Assembly (NCBI GenBank): GCA_009787405.1
Contig: WRGA01000108.1
Coordinates: 1 to 40,832, forward strand
Direction of reading: 5' to 3'
From: Candidatus Azobacteroides sp.
Lineage (GTDB): Bacteria; Bacteroidota; Bacteroidia; Bacteroidales; WRGA01
DNA length: 40,832 nt
A program made the position numbers and the translations under genes. The notes below the pieces were generated by a model. The model was not told the origin of the DNA. It ran no database searches and saw only the letters and a program-made list of their open reading frames with translations. Shown one piece after another: positions 15,865-24,200 of this stretch. Numbering within the stretch: the stretch's first letter is position 1; each line of letters starts with the position of its first letter.

Positions 15865-16347
15865 ATGATGAATAAAAAGAAACTGCTTTTCGTCTGTCTC
15901 GGAAATATCTGCCGTTCCCCTTCCGCCGAAGGAATCATGAAAAAACTGGTGAAAGAAGCCGGATCGGAAAATAATATTTACATCGAGTCGGCGGGGACTT
16001 CGGGTTGGCACGAAGGCGAACTCCCCGACTCTCGTATGCGTGTTCATGCCAAACGCCGCGGATATGCATTGGACAGTTTATCGCGTTCCGTTCGTCCGAA
16101 AGATTTTGAAGAGTTCGACATAATTCTGGCCATGGACGACAATAATTACCACATCTTGAAAAACTGTGCGCCGAATCTCGAATGTGAACAAAAAATATAT
16201 CGGATGACCGATTTCCGCAAACGGTTGAAATATGATCATGTTCCCGACCCGTATTACGGCGGTGCCGACGGGTTCGATTTAGTCATCGATATTTTGGAAG
16301 ATGCCTGCGAAGGACTTTTGGACGCCATTAAAAACAACAAAATCTGA
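15865..16347 (+). CDS. Low-molecular-weight protein-tyrosine phosphatase
   Basis: A 160-aa cytoplasmic phosphatase. The P-loop CLGNICRS (11-18) is the Cx5R(S/T) signature with nucleophile Cys11 and Arg17. SAGTSGWHEGELPDSRM (42-58) is family-typical, and the general-acid loop DPYYGG is present near residue 128. Length is normal for the family. It may start at Met2. Such enzymes dephosphorylate tyrosine kinases of polysaccharide export or act on small phosphoesters; the substrate here is unknown, and the polysaccharide cluster of this window is 17 kb away. It is probably co-transcribed with priA and yigZ. Confidence 0.93.
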   Translation: MMNKKKLLFVCLGNICRSPSAEGIMKKLVKEAGSENNIYIESAGTSGWHEGELPDSRMRVHAKRRGYALDSLSRSVRPKDFEEFDIILAMDDNNYHILKNCAPNLECEQKIYRMTDFRKRLKYDHVPDPYYGGADGFDLVIDILEDACEGLLDAIKNNKI

Positions 16348-16354
16348 TTTCCCG

Positions 16355-16396
16355 AACTCATAACTCTTAATTCTTAACTCTTAACTCCTAACTTTT
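16355..16396. repeat. Heptanucleotide array, unit CTTAACT, abutting yigZ start
   Basis: About five units (ACTCATA, ACTCTTA, ATTCTTA, ACTCTTA, ACTCCTA) run to the TTG start codon of the next gene. Confidence 0.8.
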
Positions 16397-16997
16397 GAAC
16401 GATACCTACAAAACAATTGCCCGTTTTTCCGAAGGGATTTACAAAGAAAAATCCGGTCGTTTTTTGTCATTCGCACATCCTGTAAAAACGACGGATGAGA
16501 TTAAAAGCATGGTGGAAAAATACAGAAAAGAATACTACGATGCCCGGCATGTTTGCTATGCTTATATGCTCGGACACGAGCGAAAAATTTTCAGAGCCTG
16601 CGATGACGGCGAACCTTCGGGAACTGCGGGAAAGCCGATTCTCGGACAAATCAATTCCCGTGAATTGACCGACGTCTTGGTTGTTGTCGTCCGGTATTTC
16701 GGCGGAATAAAATTAGGAACAAGCGGGTTAATCTCCGCCTACAAAGCCGCCGCCGCCGATGCCCTCGAAAACAACGAAATCGTCGAAAAAACAGTCGATG
16801 AAGAAATTTCGATCAAATTCGAGTATCCTTTTTTGAACGAGGTCATGCGGATCGTAAAAGAAGAGCATCCGGAAATCATCCGACAATCGTTTGACACGGA
16901 TTGCCTGATGATTCTGGGCATCCGGAAAAGCGAAGCGGAAAAATTGAAATCCCGGTTGTTAAAAGTGGAAACGCTGACGATCAATGGATCGAAATAA
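16395..16997 (+). CDS. IMPACT/YigZ family protein
   Basis: A 200-aa protein with an N-terminal UPF0029/IMPACT domain (about 10-125) and a C-terminal DUF1949-type domain (about 138-195). The family signature DDGEPSGTAGKPIL (70-83) is intact, followed by VVVVRYFGGIKLGTSGL (95-111). The IMPACT name comes from eukaryotic translation regulators; the bacterial function is not well established. The reading starts with TTG at 16395: no ATG is in frame before the conserved region, and the codon lies at the edge of a heptanucleotide array, which may have replaced the original start region. It is convergent with the DUF5103 gene, with 23 bp between the stops. Confidence 0.9.
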   Translation: MNDTYKTIARFSEGIYKEKSGRFLSFAHPVKTTDEIKSMVEKYRKEYYDARHVCYAYMLGHERKIFRACDDGEPSGTAGKPILGQINSRELTDVLVVVVRYFGGIKLGTSGLISAYKAAAADALENNEIVEKTVDEEISIKFEYPFLNEVMRIVKEEHPEIIRQSFDTDCLMILGIRKSEAEKLKSRLLKVETLTINGSK

Positions 16998-17020
16998 GCA
17001 TCAAAACAAGGAAAATACAA

Positions 17021-18274
17021 TTAACTTCTCGATTGCACCACCGTCATTCCCACCAACTTATCATATCTTCCGCCGACAGGACGATGATAAACCATGATCC
17101 GGTATTCATTTTCGGTTTCATAAAAATCGCCTTCCACCAAACCGGTTTGTCCGCGGGTCGAGCCGGTCGGCACAAATAAATACCGGTAATTGTACGAACC
17201 TTGTTTCAGCAACAATGACTTTTCGAAAGCCTTGCGTTCAAAGCTGTACGTCATTTTGCAAGCTTCATTGAATTGATAATCGGTCAGTTCCCCGTTCAAA
17301 TAAATCGAACCTTGTATCCCGGGATCATCCCACGGAAGCGTAAAATGAACAATCATATATTCACCTTCCGAATCATTGTCGGTGCCTTGTGAAGTCCGGA
17401 TCATGTAACGCCCGTTTTGATCCCGGTCATAAGAATAACTCCGGGTTCTTACCGCATCCCGTTCCAACACCACATGTGTATATGGTTCAAAGTAATCTAT
17501 TCTGTTGACATTCAATCCATTGTACCTGAAATTCACGCATTCGAAACGGCGAAATTCATTTCCGCCTTCGAAAATCAACTCGTTGTTATGTTCATACGTA
17601 ATTTCATTGATCCCGATCAGATAAGGCCGGGTTAACTTGACCTGATTGTCCGGCCGGTTATTTTGAATGACATAAACCTGCAAATCCGTCACGGCATTTT
17701 GAACCGGATAAGCGGAATAATTGATCCTGACCGAAAGCTGCTGATGTTTTTTGTAAGAATCGATATCTGTATTGAACTTTATCCCCGCGCCTATTGTCAC
17801 CGATTTTTCGAGAACGGAAAAACAAGCCCGTAACGCCACCTCTTTGTTGTCCCGACGATAAACCGTCACCACATAATTTCCCGATACTTTGAGTCCTACT
17901 CTATCATTGGGCAAGGTTATCCGATAATGAGTATAATCAACTTGAGTATTAAAAGAAGTAACATAATCATCCACGGGATTTTCGTCAAATCCCGTCATAT
18001 AATCGAAAGGAGAAAGCATAGATTGCGTCCAGTCTGCGTTGCAATGAATGATCGAATAATAATAATCGTTATAATTATGTGACAATTCATCAAAATTAAT
18101 CTCGATCCGGTCCTCTTTATTCAATTCAATCACCGGAGGCGCATACCAATCTTCGGCATTCCGGACTTGAAGCGATTTTATTCCCGGCGACAACGCTTCC
18201 GTTTGATAGGATTGCGCATGTAATAAAACGGGTACAAAACAAAAAACAAGAAATGTCGGATATTTCATTTTCAT
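17021..18274 (-). CDS. DUF5103 protein, type IX secretion plug-type
   Basis: A 417-aa exported protein; residues 1-20 are a signal peptide (MKMKYPTFLVF... HAQ). The mature chain matches the Bacteroidota DUF5103 family, whose members include the T9SS plug protein that closes the translocon in the outer membrane. Recognisable segments are FDELSHNYNDYYYSIIHCNADW (about 62-83 by position), a first beta-rich domain to ~150, and C-terminal NYRYLFVPTG and EGDFYETENEYRIMVYHRP (about 366-405), both strongly family-like. The role in T9SS is family knowledge and not visible here, but a T9SS sorting domain elsewhere in the window (24719) supports the organism having the system. It is divergent from the ompA-like gene. 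Confidence 0.8.
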   Translation of the reverse strand: MKMKYPTFLVFCFVPVLLHAQSYQTEALSPGIKSLQVRNAEDWYAPPVIELNKEDRIEINFDELSHNYNDYYYSIIHCNADWTQSMLSPFDYMTGFDENPVDDYVTSFNTQVDYTHYRITLPNDRVGLKVSGNYVVTVYRRDNKEVALRACFSVLEKSVTIGAGIKFNTDIDSYKKHQQLSVRINYSAYPVQNAVTDLQVYVIQNNRPDNQVKLTRPYLIGINEITYEHNNELIFEGGNEFRRFECVNFRYNGLNVNRIDYFEPYTHVVLERDAVRTRSYSYDRDQNGRYMIRTSQGTDNDSEGEYMIVHFTLPWDDPGIQGSIYLNGELTDYQFNEACKMTYSFERKAFEKSLLLKQGSYNYRYLFVPTGSTRGQTGLVEGDFYETENEYRIMVYHRPVGGRYDKLVGMTVVQSRS

Positions 18275-18450
18275 TGATGTAAAAAGTAAATTATGGATAT
18301 CGAATGGACAAAGTAAGCGAAAAAAATGAAAACTCGTACTTTTTGCCTCTTTTTGTAAGCATAACGATATGTTAATTATTTATAAAAAAGAATAATATAT
18401 GTGGCAAACGTTGTTATATCCATAAAAAAGAATACTTCGTCAGAGTGATT

Positions 18451-18488
18451 TATAATCACTTGAAAATCAGTAATTTAAATATTCTCTA
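18451..18488 (+). promoter_or_regulatory. Conserved upstream box shared with OmpW-like gene (copy 2)
   Basis: This 38-bp block starts TATAATCACTTGAAAATCAG and aligns without gaps to 12481-12518 at about 30 of 38 positions. Here it is 121 bp before the -7 box, further than in copy 1, which argues against a fixed-distance activator site. Confidence 0.5.
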
Positions 18489-18608
18489 AAAAAACAAAAA
18501 TTTTTTTTATTTTATCAAAAGCCGTTATAATACTGTTAAATGATTTGTAGAAGCTTTAATTACGGCGGAAAAAAAAAACGGATTTTTTTTTTTTAAATAG
18601 AATCACTA

Positions 18609-18616
18609 TATATTTG
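18609..18616 (+). promoter_or_regulatory. -7 box of the ompA-like gene
   Basis: TATATTTG followed by GCAGC, a typical Bacteroidota -7 context. The predicted leader is about 110 nt. Confidence 0.6.
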
Positions 18617-18663
18617 CAGCAACTTTTACACATTATATTGATATTGAAAAATAAGATTTCTGT

Positions 18664-18705
18664 ATCTGATTATGGATATGATCGTTGAATCTGCTGTAAT
18701 CAGAT
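18664..18705 (+). promoter_or_regulatory. Leader hairpin of the ompA-like gene
   Basis: ATCTGATTA (18664-18672) pairs perfectly with TAATCAGAT (18697-18705) around a 24-nt loop, followed by GCTTTTTG, 28 bp before the start codon. It could stabilise the mRNA or act as a weak attenuator. Confidence 0.4.
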
Positions 18706-18733
18706 GCTTTTTGAAAATAAAATTTGAACAATT

Positions 18734-20176
18734 ATGAAAAAAACGACGTTATTGCTAACAACTTTTTTCATTGCGTCCATTGCAATCAGTGCTTTTGCGC
18801 AAGAAAACAAGAAAAATCTCAGGCCGGTTTATCGAAACGGCGGTTTTTGGGATCATTGGTTTATTTCCGCGGGAGCCGGTGGGCAAATGTATTTCGGTGA
18901 AGATGATAACAAAGCCCAGATAAAAGATCGTATTTCTCTGTCTTTGCAACTTGCCGCAGGGAAATGGATTAATCACTTTATCGGCGCTCGTCTTCAAATC
19001 GGCGGGTTAAAACTAAAAGGATGGAATGACGGTATTGCAGGGGAATACCGCGTTAAAGATCCGGACTATCCCTATCAACAAACTCAGGGGCTATCTCCAT
19101 TGGACCCCCAAATAGGCAGCAGTATTGAAACAGATAACCGGAAGTGGACTACTCCCAGGCGTAAGGGATTGCCGACACTTTACTCTGAATATCCTTGGAA
19201 TACGGCAGCCGGCGACCCCATGTTTGGTCTTCATGGAGGCAGAGAAGGTGAAAACGGTGAATTATATCTTCAAGACTTGCGCTATTTTGATGCGCATGTT
19301 GACTTCTTGTTTAACATCACCAGTGCAATCAGAGGGTATTCTCCGACCCGTTTTTTTAATTTAATCCCTTATCTGGGTGTCGGTTTTGCATACGAATATG
19401 GTACAGAGAACGGTCTTGTTCGAGATCAATCATTTATTCCTGTCGGCGGTATGATGTTTAACTTTCGCTTATCCAAAGCATTGGATTTGGGATTGGATTT
19501 TAAAGGAGTTATTGTGCAAGAATCTTTTGACAGCCACATCGGAGGTGAAACGAGTTCTAAATTTTGGACACAAGAAGGATATGCAAGCGCAACCCTTAAT
19601 CTTACTTACAAATTCAAACAAAGAGAATTTGAAGCGGTATACGAAATGGATCCGAACGAAATTCAACAGTTAAACGACCGGATCAATGCATTGATGGTTC
19701 CGGTTCCGGTTCAGGCTTGTCCCCAATGTCCGCCGGCTGTTGAAGTGCCTGCGAAAACAAAAATTTATTTGGCACCGGTACACTTCCCGTTGGATGTTCA
19801 TATCGTTCCGCAAAGAGAAATGTACAAAGTTGATCTTGCCGCCAAATTCTTGACGGATGATGCTGCCAGAACATTGAGTCTCGAAGGATTCGCCGACAGA
19901 AAAACAGGTAATCCGCAATATAATCAAGCCATCAGCGAAAGACGTGTACGCGAAGTAAGACGCTTGTTAGTCGAAAAATACGGAATCAATCCGAACCGCT
20001 TGTCTATCGGATGGGAAGGTGATGTGGTACAACCGTTCGACTTGAATGATTTGAACCGCGCCGTTCTTTTCATCGGCGACGAAGATATTGTAACCGGCGG
20101 AGCTCCGGCAAATTATCGCCAACCGACGACACCGCCGCCGGCTGATATTCAAAACAACATATACAGAAGCAGATAA
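18734..20176 (+). CDS. OmpA-family outer-membrane protein
   Basis: A 480-aa protein with signal peptide (1-22, SAFAQ). Residues ~30-310 form an N-terminal beta-barrel (FISAGAGGQMYFG, FNLIPYLGVGFAYEYG, ASATLNLTYKF). A Pro/Cys-containing linker (VPVPVQACPQCPPAVEVP, about 323-340) leads to an OmpA C-terminal peptidoglycan-binding domain (about 345-455): SLEGFADRKTGNPQYNQAIS, ERRVREVRRLL and LNRAVLF. The layout resembles the Omp40/Omp41 proteins of Porphyromonas, which anchor the outer membrane and form complexes. The linker cysteine pair may allow disulfide-linked multimers. It has its own promoter, leader hairpin and terminator. Confidence 0.9.
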   Translation: MKKTTLLLTTFFIASIAISAFAQENKKNLRPVYRNGGFWDHWFISAGAGGQMYFGEDDNKAQIKDRISLSLQLAAGKWINHFIGARLQIGGLKLKGWNDGIAGEYRVKDPDYPYQQTQGLSPLDPQIGSSIETDNRKWTTPRRKGLPTLYSEYPWNTAAGDPMFGLHGGREGENGELYLQDLRYFDAHVDFLFNITSAIRGYSPTRFFNLIPYLGVGFAYEYGTENGLVRDQSFIPVGGMMFNFRLSKALDLGLDFKGVIVQESFDSHIGGETSSKFWTQEGYASATLNLTYKFKQREFEAVYEMDPNEIQQLNDRINALMVPVPVQACPQCPPAVEVPAKTKIYLAPVHFPLDVHIVPQREMYKVDLAAKFLTDDAARTLSLEGFADRKTGNPQYNQAISERRVREVRRLLVEKYGINPNRLSIGWEGDVVQPFDLNDLNRAVLFIGDEDIVTGGAPANYRQPTTPPPADIQNNIYRSR

Positions 20177-20202
20177 ATCATTTGAAAACATTGATTTCCA
20201 AT

Positions 20203-20234
20203 AAAAAACGCTGTTACCTTTAACAGCGTTTTTT
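20203..20234 (+). terminator. Rho-independent terminator after ompA-like gene
   Basis: AAAAAACGCTGTTA (20203-20216) pairs perfectly with TAACAGCGTTTTTT (20221-20234) around CCTT, with the T run built in. Confidence 0.92.
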
Positions 20235-20299
20235 ATTTCAACTCAACCCGATTGATCCGTTGCAGAAAATACAAATATTAAACTCATCCATACCGGCTT

Positions 20300-20332
20300 C
20301 AACTCTTAACTCTTAATTCTTAACTCTTAACT
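20300..20332. repeat. Heptanucleotide array, unit CTTAACT, abutting a TTG start
   Basis: About four and a half units (AACTCTT, AACTCTT, AATTCTT, AACTCTT) directly precede the TTG start of the AlkD-like gene. Confidence 0.8.
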
Positions 20333-21010
20333 TTGAAAGATCAGGTTCATCAGCTGAAAAAACTGCTTCGCTTATCCATGAATGGCGTAACAGCAGCAAG
20401 TATGAGGGAAAAAGGACTGAATTACAGCTTGAATTTCGGCGTGTCGATCCCTCAATTGAAAAATATTGCCGGCAAATTTTCCCGAAATCATGAATTGGCC
20501 GAGTATTGCCGTAAGTCAAAGTCCCGGGAAATGAATATATTGGCAACCCTGTTGTACCCCGTCGATGGCTTTTCGTCCGAAACAGCGGATGAATGTGTGA
20601 AAAACATCCCGACGACGGAGATCGCCCGGCAATACTGCATGAATCTGTTTCAATACCTTCCTTACGCCGAAGAAAAAGCCATATCGTGGATTACCCATGA
20701 ATCAGTATCGATCCGCACGACCGGTTACCTGTTGTTGCTCCGCTTATTGGCAAAAAACACACCGGTTTCAAAAGAAAATGAACGTATTTTTTTGTCCCGG
20801 GTAAAAGATGATTCAGAGTCCGACTATTTTGCATTGAAGGAAGCAAGTATCGACTGCCTCAAACGATACGGAAGAAGAAACAAAGCGTATGCCGAAGAAG
20901 CGTTACATTGCATTTCCGATTTTGAAAAATCATCCGATCCGGCAAAAAAAGAATACTATGAAGCAGTGAAATTCGACCTCGAGTTTTATCTTGATATAAA
21001 ATCACCCTAA
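20333..21010 (+). CDS. DNA alkylation repair family (AlkD-like) HEAT-repeat protein
   Basis: A 225-aa all-helical protein whose repeating helix pairs (ISWITHESVSIRTTGYLLLL, FALKEASIDCLKRYGRRN) suggest HEAT-like repeats of the DNA alkylation repair superfamily, whose AlkC/AlkD members are glycosylases for alkylated purines. FGVSIPQLKNIAGKF (35-49) resembles the N-terminal AlkD-type motif. I could not verify the catalytic Trp/Asp/Arg set, so activity is uncertain; many Bacteroidota members are uncharacterised. It starts with TTG at 20333; the next ATG would remove the first helix. The start abuts a heptanucleotide array, as in yigZ. Confidence 0.7.
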   Translation: MKDQVHQLKKLLRLSMNGVTAASMREKGLNYSLNFGVSIPQLKNIAGKFSRNHELAEYCRKSKSREMNILATLLYPVDGFSSETADECVKNIPTTEIARQYCMNLFQYLPYAEEKAISWITHESVSIRTTGYLLLLRLLAKNTPVSKENERIFLSRVKDDSESDYFALKEASIDCLKRYGRRNKAYAEEALHCISDFEKSSDPAKKEYYEAVKFDLEFYLDIKSP

Positions 21011-21094
21011 ATCAATTCGTTTAGGATAGGGTATATCCGCCCGGATAAATGATCCGGGTTCCGGGTACGAGTTGCCTACTCAGGCTATTTTTTG

Positions 21095-21102
21095 TAACTT
21101 CG
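21095..21102 (+). promoter_or_regulatory. Weak candidate -7 box upstream of ileS
   Basis: TAACTTCG resembles TAnnTTTG with one mismatch. If used, the palindromic repeat copy B would be transcribed as part of a ~180-nt ileS leader. Confidence 0.2.
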
Positions 21103-21147
21103 CAACAATTTTTTTAATCGTTATAAAAAAACATGTTTTATTCGATA

Positions 21148-21289
21148 TAAGTACCCGACAGAATTTAATATCTACTATTTTAAACGCGAAGATGCAAAGA
21201 CACAAAGAATTTAAACTTCACGTCTTTCCGATGTTGCGACTTTACGCCTTAGCGTCTAAAATATAAACTGTTTTTACGACATCCTTATG
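21148..21289 (-). repeat. Dispersed palindromic element, copy B, abutting ileS
   Basis: The same element as copies A and C, inverted relative to A. The core AAACGCGAAGATGCAAAGAC begins at 21182 and the other arm ends GCGTCTAAAATATAAACT near 21269. The outer end, TACGACATCCTTATG, contains the ileS start codon. No protein is encoded; a 64-codon open frame through it is chance. Confidence 0.75.
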
Positions 21290-24200
21290 AGCCATAAATT
21301 TACCGAATATTCTCATTTCGATTTATCGGAAGTGAATCAAAAAATCTTGGAACAATGGGAGAAAAACGATGTTTTTCACCTCAGTCTCAAAAACCGGCAA
21401 GGCGCCCCTTCATTCGTGTTTTATGAAGGCCCTCCTTCGGCAAACGGCATGCCGGGCATTCATCACGTCATGTCGCGTACCATCAAGGATATTTTCTGCC
21501 GGTACAAAACCATGAAAGGTTTTTTGGTCAATCGAAAAGCCGGGTGGGATACGCACGGACTTCCCGTCGAACTCGGGGTGGAAAAAGCATTGGGCATCAC
21601 CAAGGAAGATATCGGTAAAAAGATTTCGGTGGACGATTACAACGCCGCCTGTCGCAAAGATGTGATGAAATACACCAAAGAATGGGAAGACCTGACGCAC
21701 AAAATGGGGTACTGGGTGGATATGAGCGATCCGTACATCACCTGCGACAGCCGTTATATCGAAACGCTTTGGTATTTGCTGAAACAATTGTTCGATAAAA
21801 ATTTAATCTACAAAGGATATACCATCCAGCCGTATTCTCCCGCAGCGGGAACCGGATTAAGTACGCACGAACTGAACCAGCCGGGTTGTTACCGGGACGT
21901 GAAAGACACCTCTTGTGTGGCTCAATTCAAGGTAATCCGGAACGAAAAATCAGAAAAGCTTTTTGCCGCCGGCGGATCGGATAACGTTTATTTTTCGGCT
22001 TGGACGACGACTCCCTGGACGTTGCCTTCCAACACGGCGCTTTGTGTCGGCCCTGACATCGATTATGTCGAAATCCGGTCTTTCAACCCTTATTCGGGAA
22101 AACCGGTTACAATGATTGTGGCAAAAGCTTTGTGCGATTTATATTTCAATCCGAAAAACGCGGGTATTCCTTTATCCGGGTACAAACCGGGCGACAAACA
22201 AATTCCGTTCGAAGTGATTGCATCTTTCAAAGGAAGCGAATTGACGGGCATGGAATACGAACAATTGATCCCTTGGGTAAATCCGGGAAAAGGAGCATTC
22301 AGAGTGATTGCCGGAGATTTCGTCACTACGGAAGATGGAACGGGAATTGTACATATTGCACCGACTTTCGGAGCCGACGACGATCGCGTTGCCAAAATCA
22401 ACCATGTTCCGCCGCTGATGCTGGTCGATAAGGAAGGAACGCCACGGCCGATGGTTGACTTGACGGGGAAGTTTTTCCGGTTGGAAGATTTGGATCCGGA
22501 TTTCGTTTCGAAAAACGTAGACGTCCATTTATATCAAGAATTTGCCGGACGCTTTGTGAAGAATGATTACGACGAAAGTTCAACGCCGGACGATCCGACA
22601 TTGGACATCGACATTTGCATGATGTTGAAACAGGAAAACAAGGCGTTCAAGATCGAAAAATATGTTCACAATTATCCACATTGTTGGAGAACCGACAAAC
22701 CGGTGCTGTATTATCCGCTTGACAGTTGGTTTATCCGCACCACCGCCTGCCGCGACCGGATGATCGAACTGAACAAAACCATTTTATGGAAACCCGAAAG
22801 TACCGGTACGGGGCGTTTCGGCAAATGGCTGGAAAACCTGCAAGACTGGAACTTGTCCCGCAGCCGTTATTGGGGAACTCCCCTTCCGATCTGGAGCACG
22901 GAGGATCAATCGGAACGGAAATGCATCGGCTCGATCCGCGAATTATACGATGAAATCGAGAAAGCGGTTGCAAAAGGATTTATGCCCGAAAATCCATATA
23001 AAGGATTCGATTTCGACAACCGTTCGAAAGAAAATTACGAGAAAATAGATTTGCATCGTCCTTACGTCGACCGGATCATTTTGGTTTCCGACAACGGAAA
23101 ACCGATGAAACGTGAGACCGACCTGATCGATGTTTGGTTCGATTCGGGGTCCATGCCGTTTGCGCAGGTTTTTTACCCCCATATTCCGGAAGACGATTTT
23201 CATGCGGTATATCCCGCCGACTTCATTGCCGAAGGGGTGGATCAAACCCGCGGCTGGTTTTTTACGTTGCATGCCATTTCGACCATGATCAAAGACAGTG
23301 TGGCATTTAAAGCTGTGGTGTCGAACGGGCTTGTTTTGGACAAAAACGGCAATAAGATGTCGAAACGACTCGGAAATGCCGTCAATCCGTTCGAAACCAT
23401 CGATAAATACGGCTCCGATCCGTTGCGCTGGTATATGATTACAAATGCCTCGCCTTGGGATAATCTGAAGTTCGACCCGGACGGAATCGAAGAAGTGCGC
23501 CGCAAATTTTTCGGAACATTGTACAACTCGTATTCGTTTTTTGCGTTGTATGCCAATGTCGATCAATTCTCCTATAAAGAAGAGGAAATCCCGGTGAATG
23601 AACGCCCGGAAATCGACCGGTGGATCATTTCACTGCTCAACTCGTTGATCAAAGAAGTCGACAATTGCTACAATGCTTACGAACCGACCCGTGCCGGACG
23701 CGCCATCTCCGATTTTGTAAACGATAACTTGAGCAATTGGTATGTCCGGTTGAACCGGAAACGTTTTTGGGGAGGGGAAATGAGCAAGGATAAGTTATCG
23801 GCTTATCAAACGCTGTATGACTGTCTGGAAACCGTTGCCCGGCTGGCAGCTCCGATTGCTCCTTTTTACAGCGACCGGCTGTTCTCGGATTTGACCGGCG
23901 CCACAGGAAAAAACGATTGCTTGTCTGTCCATTTATCCGATTTTCCGATTGCGGATGAACGTGTGATCGATCGTGATCTTGAAGAACGCATGGAACATGC
24001 TCAACGCATTTCTTCGATGGTGTTGGCATTGCGCCGGAAAGTAAACATCAAAGTGCGTCAACCGCTTGCTAAAATCATGATTCCTGTGCCGGACGATCAT
24101 CAAAGGAAAAGTATCGATGCCGTAAAAGGATTGATCTTGAATGAAGTGAATGTCAAAAGTCTGGAGTTTGCCGATAATTCGGCCGGTATTTTGGTAAAAC

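Larger units (their letters stand above)
18275..18733. other. 459-bp AT-rich divergent intergenic region
   Basis: No gene seen. It holds the conserved box at 18451, an overlapping palindrome AGTGATTTATAATCACT (18444-18460), long A and T runs at 18560-18597, the -7 box at 18609 and a leader hairpin at 18664. No clear -7 box was found for the DUF5103 gene; TACTTTG near 18316 on the minus strand is one base short of the consensus. Confidence 0.6.

Noticed and set aside
18340-18600. Small RNA gene in the long gap before the ompA-like gene
   Set aside because: Only A/T runs and one short palindrome are seen, with no terminator-like end or known RNA.
21072-21266. 64-codon open frame before ileS
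   Set aside because: It runs through repeat copy B and has no protein-like features.
21103-21286. T-box riboswitch before ileS
   Set aside because: No T-box sequence or specifier stem seen; the structure there is the palindromic repeat.
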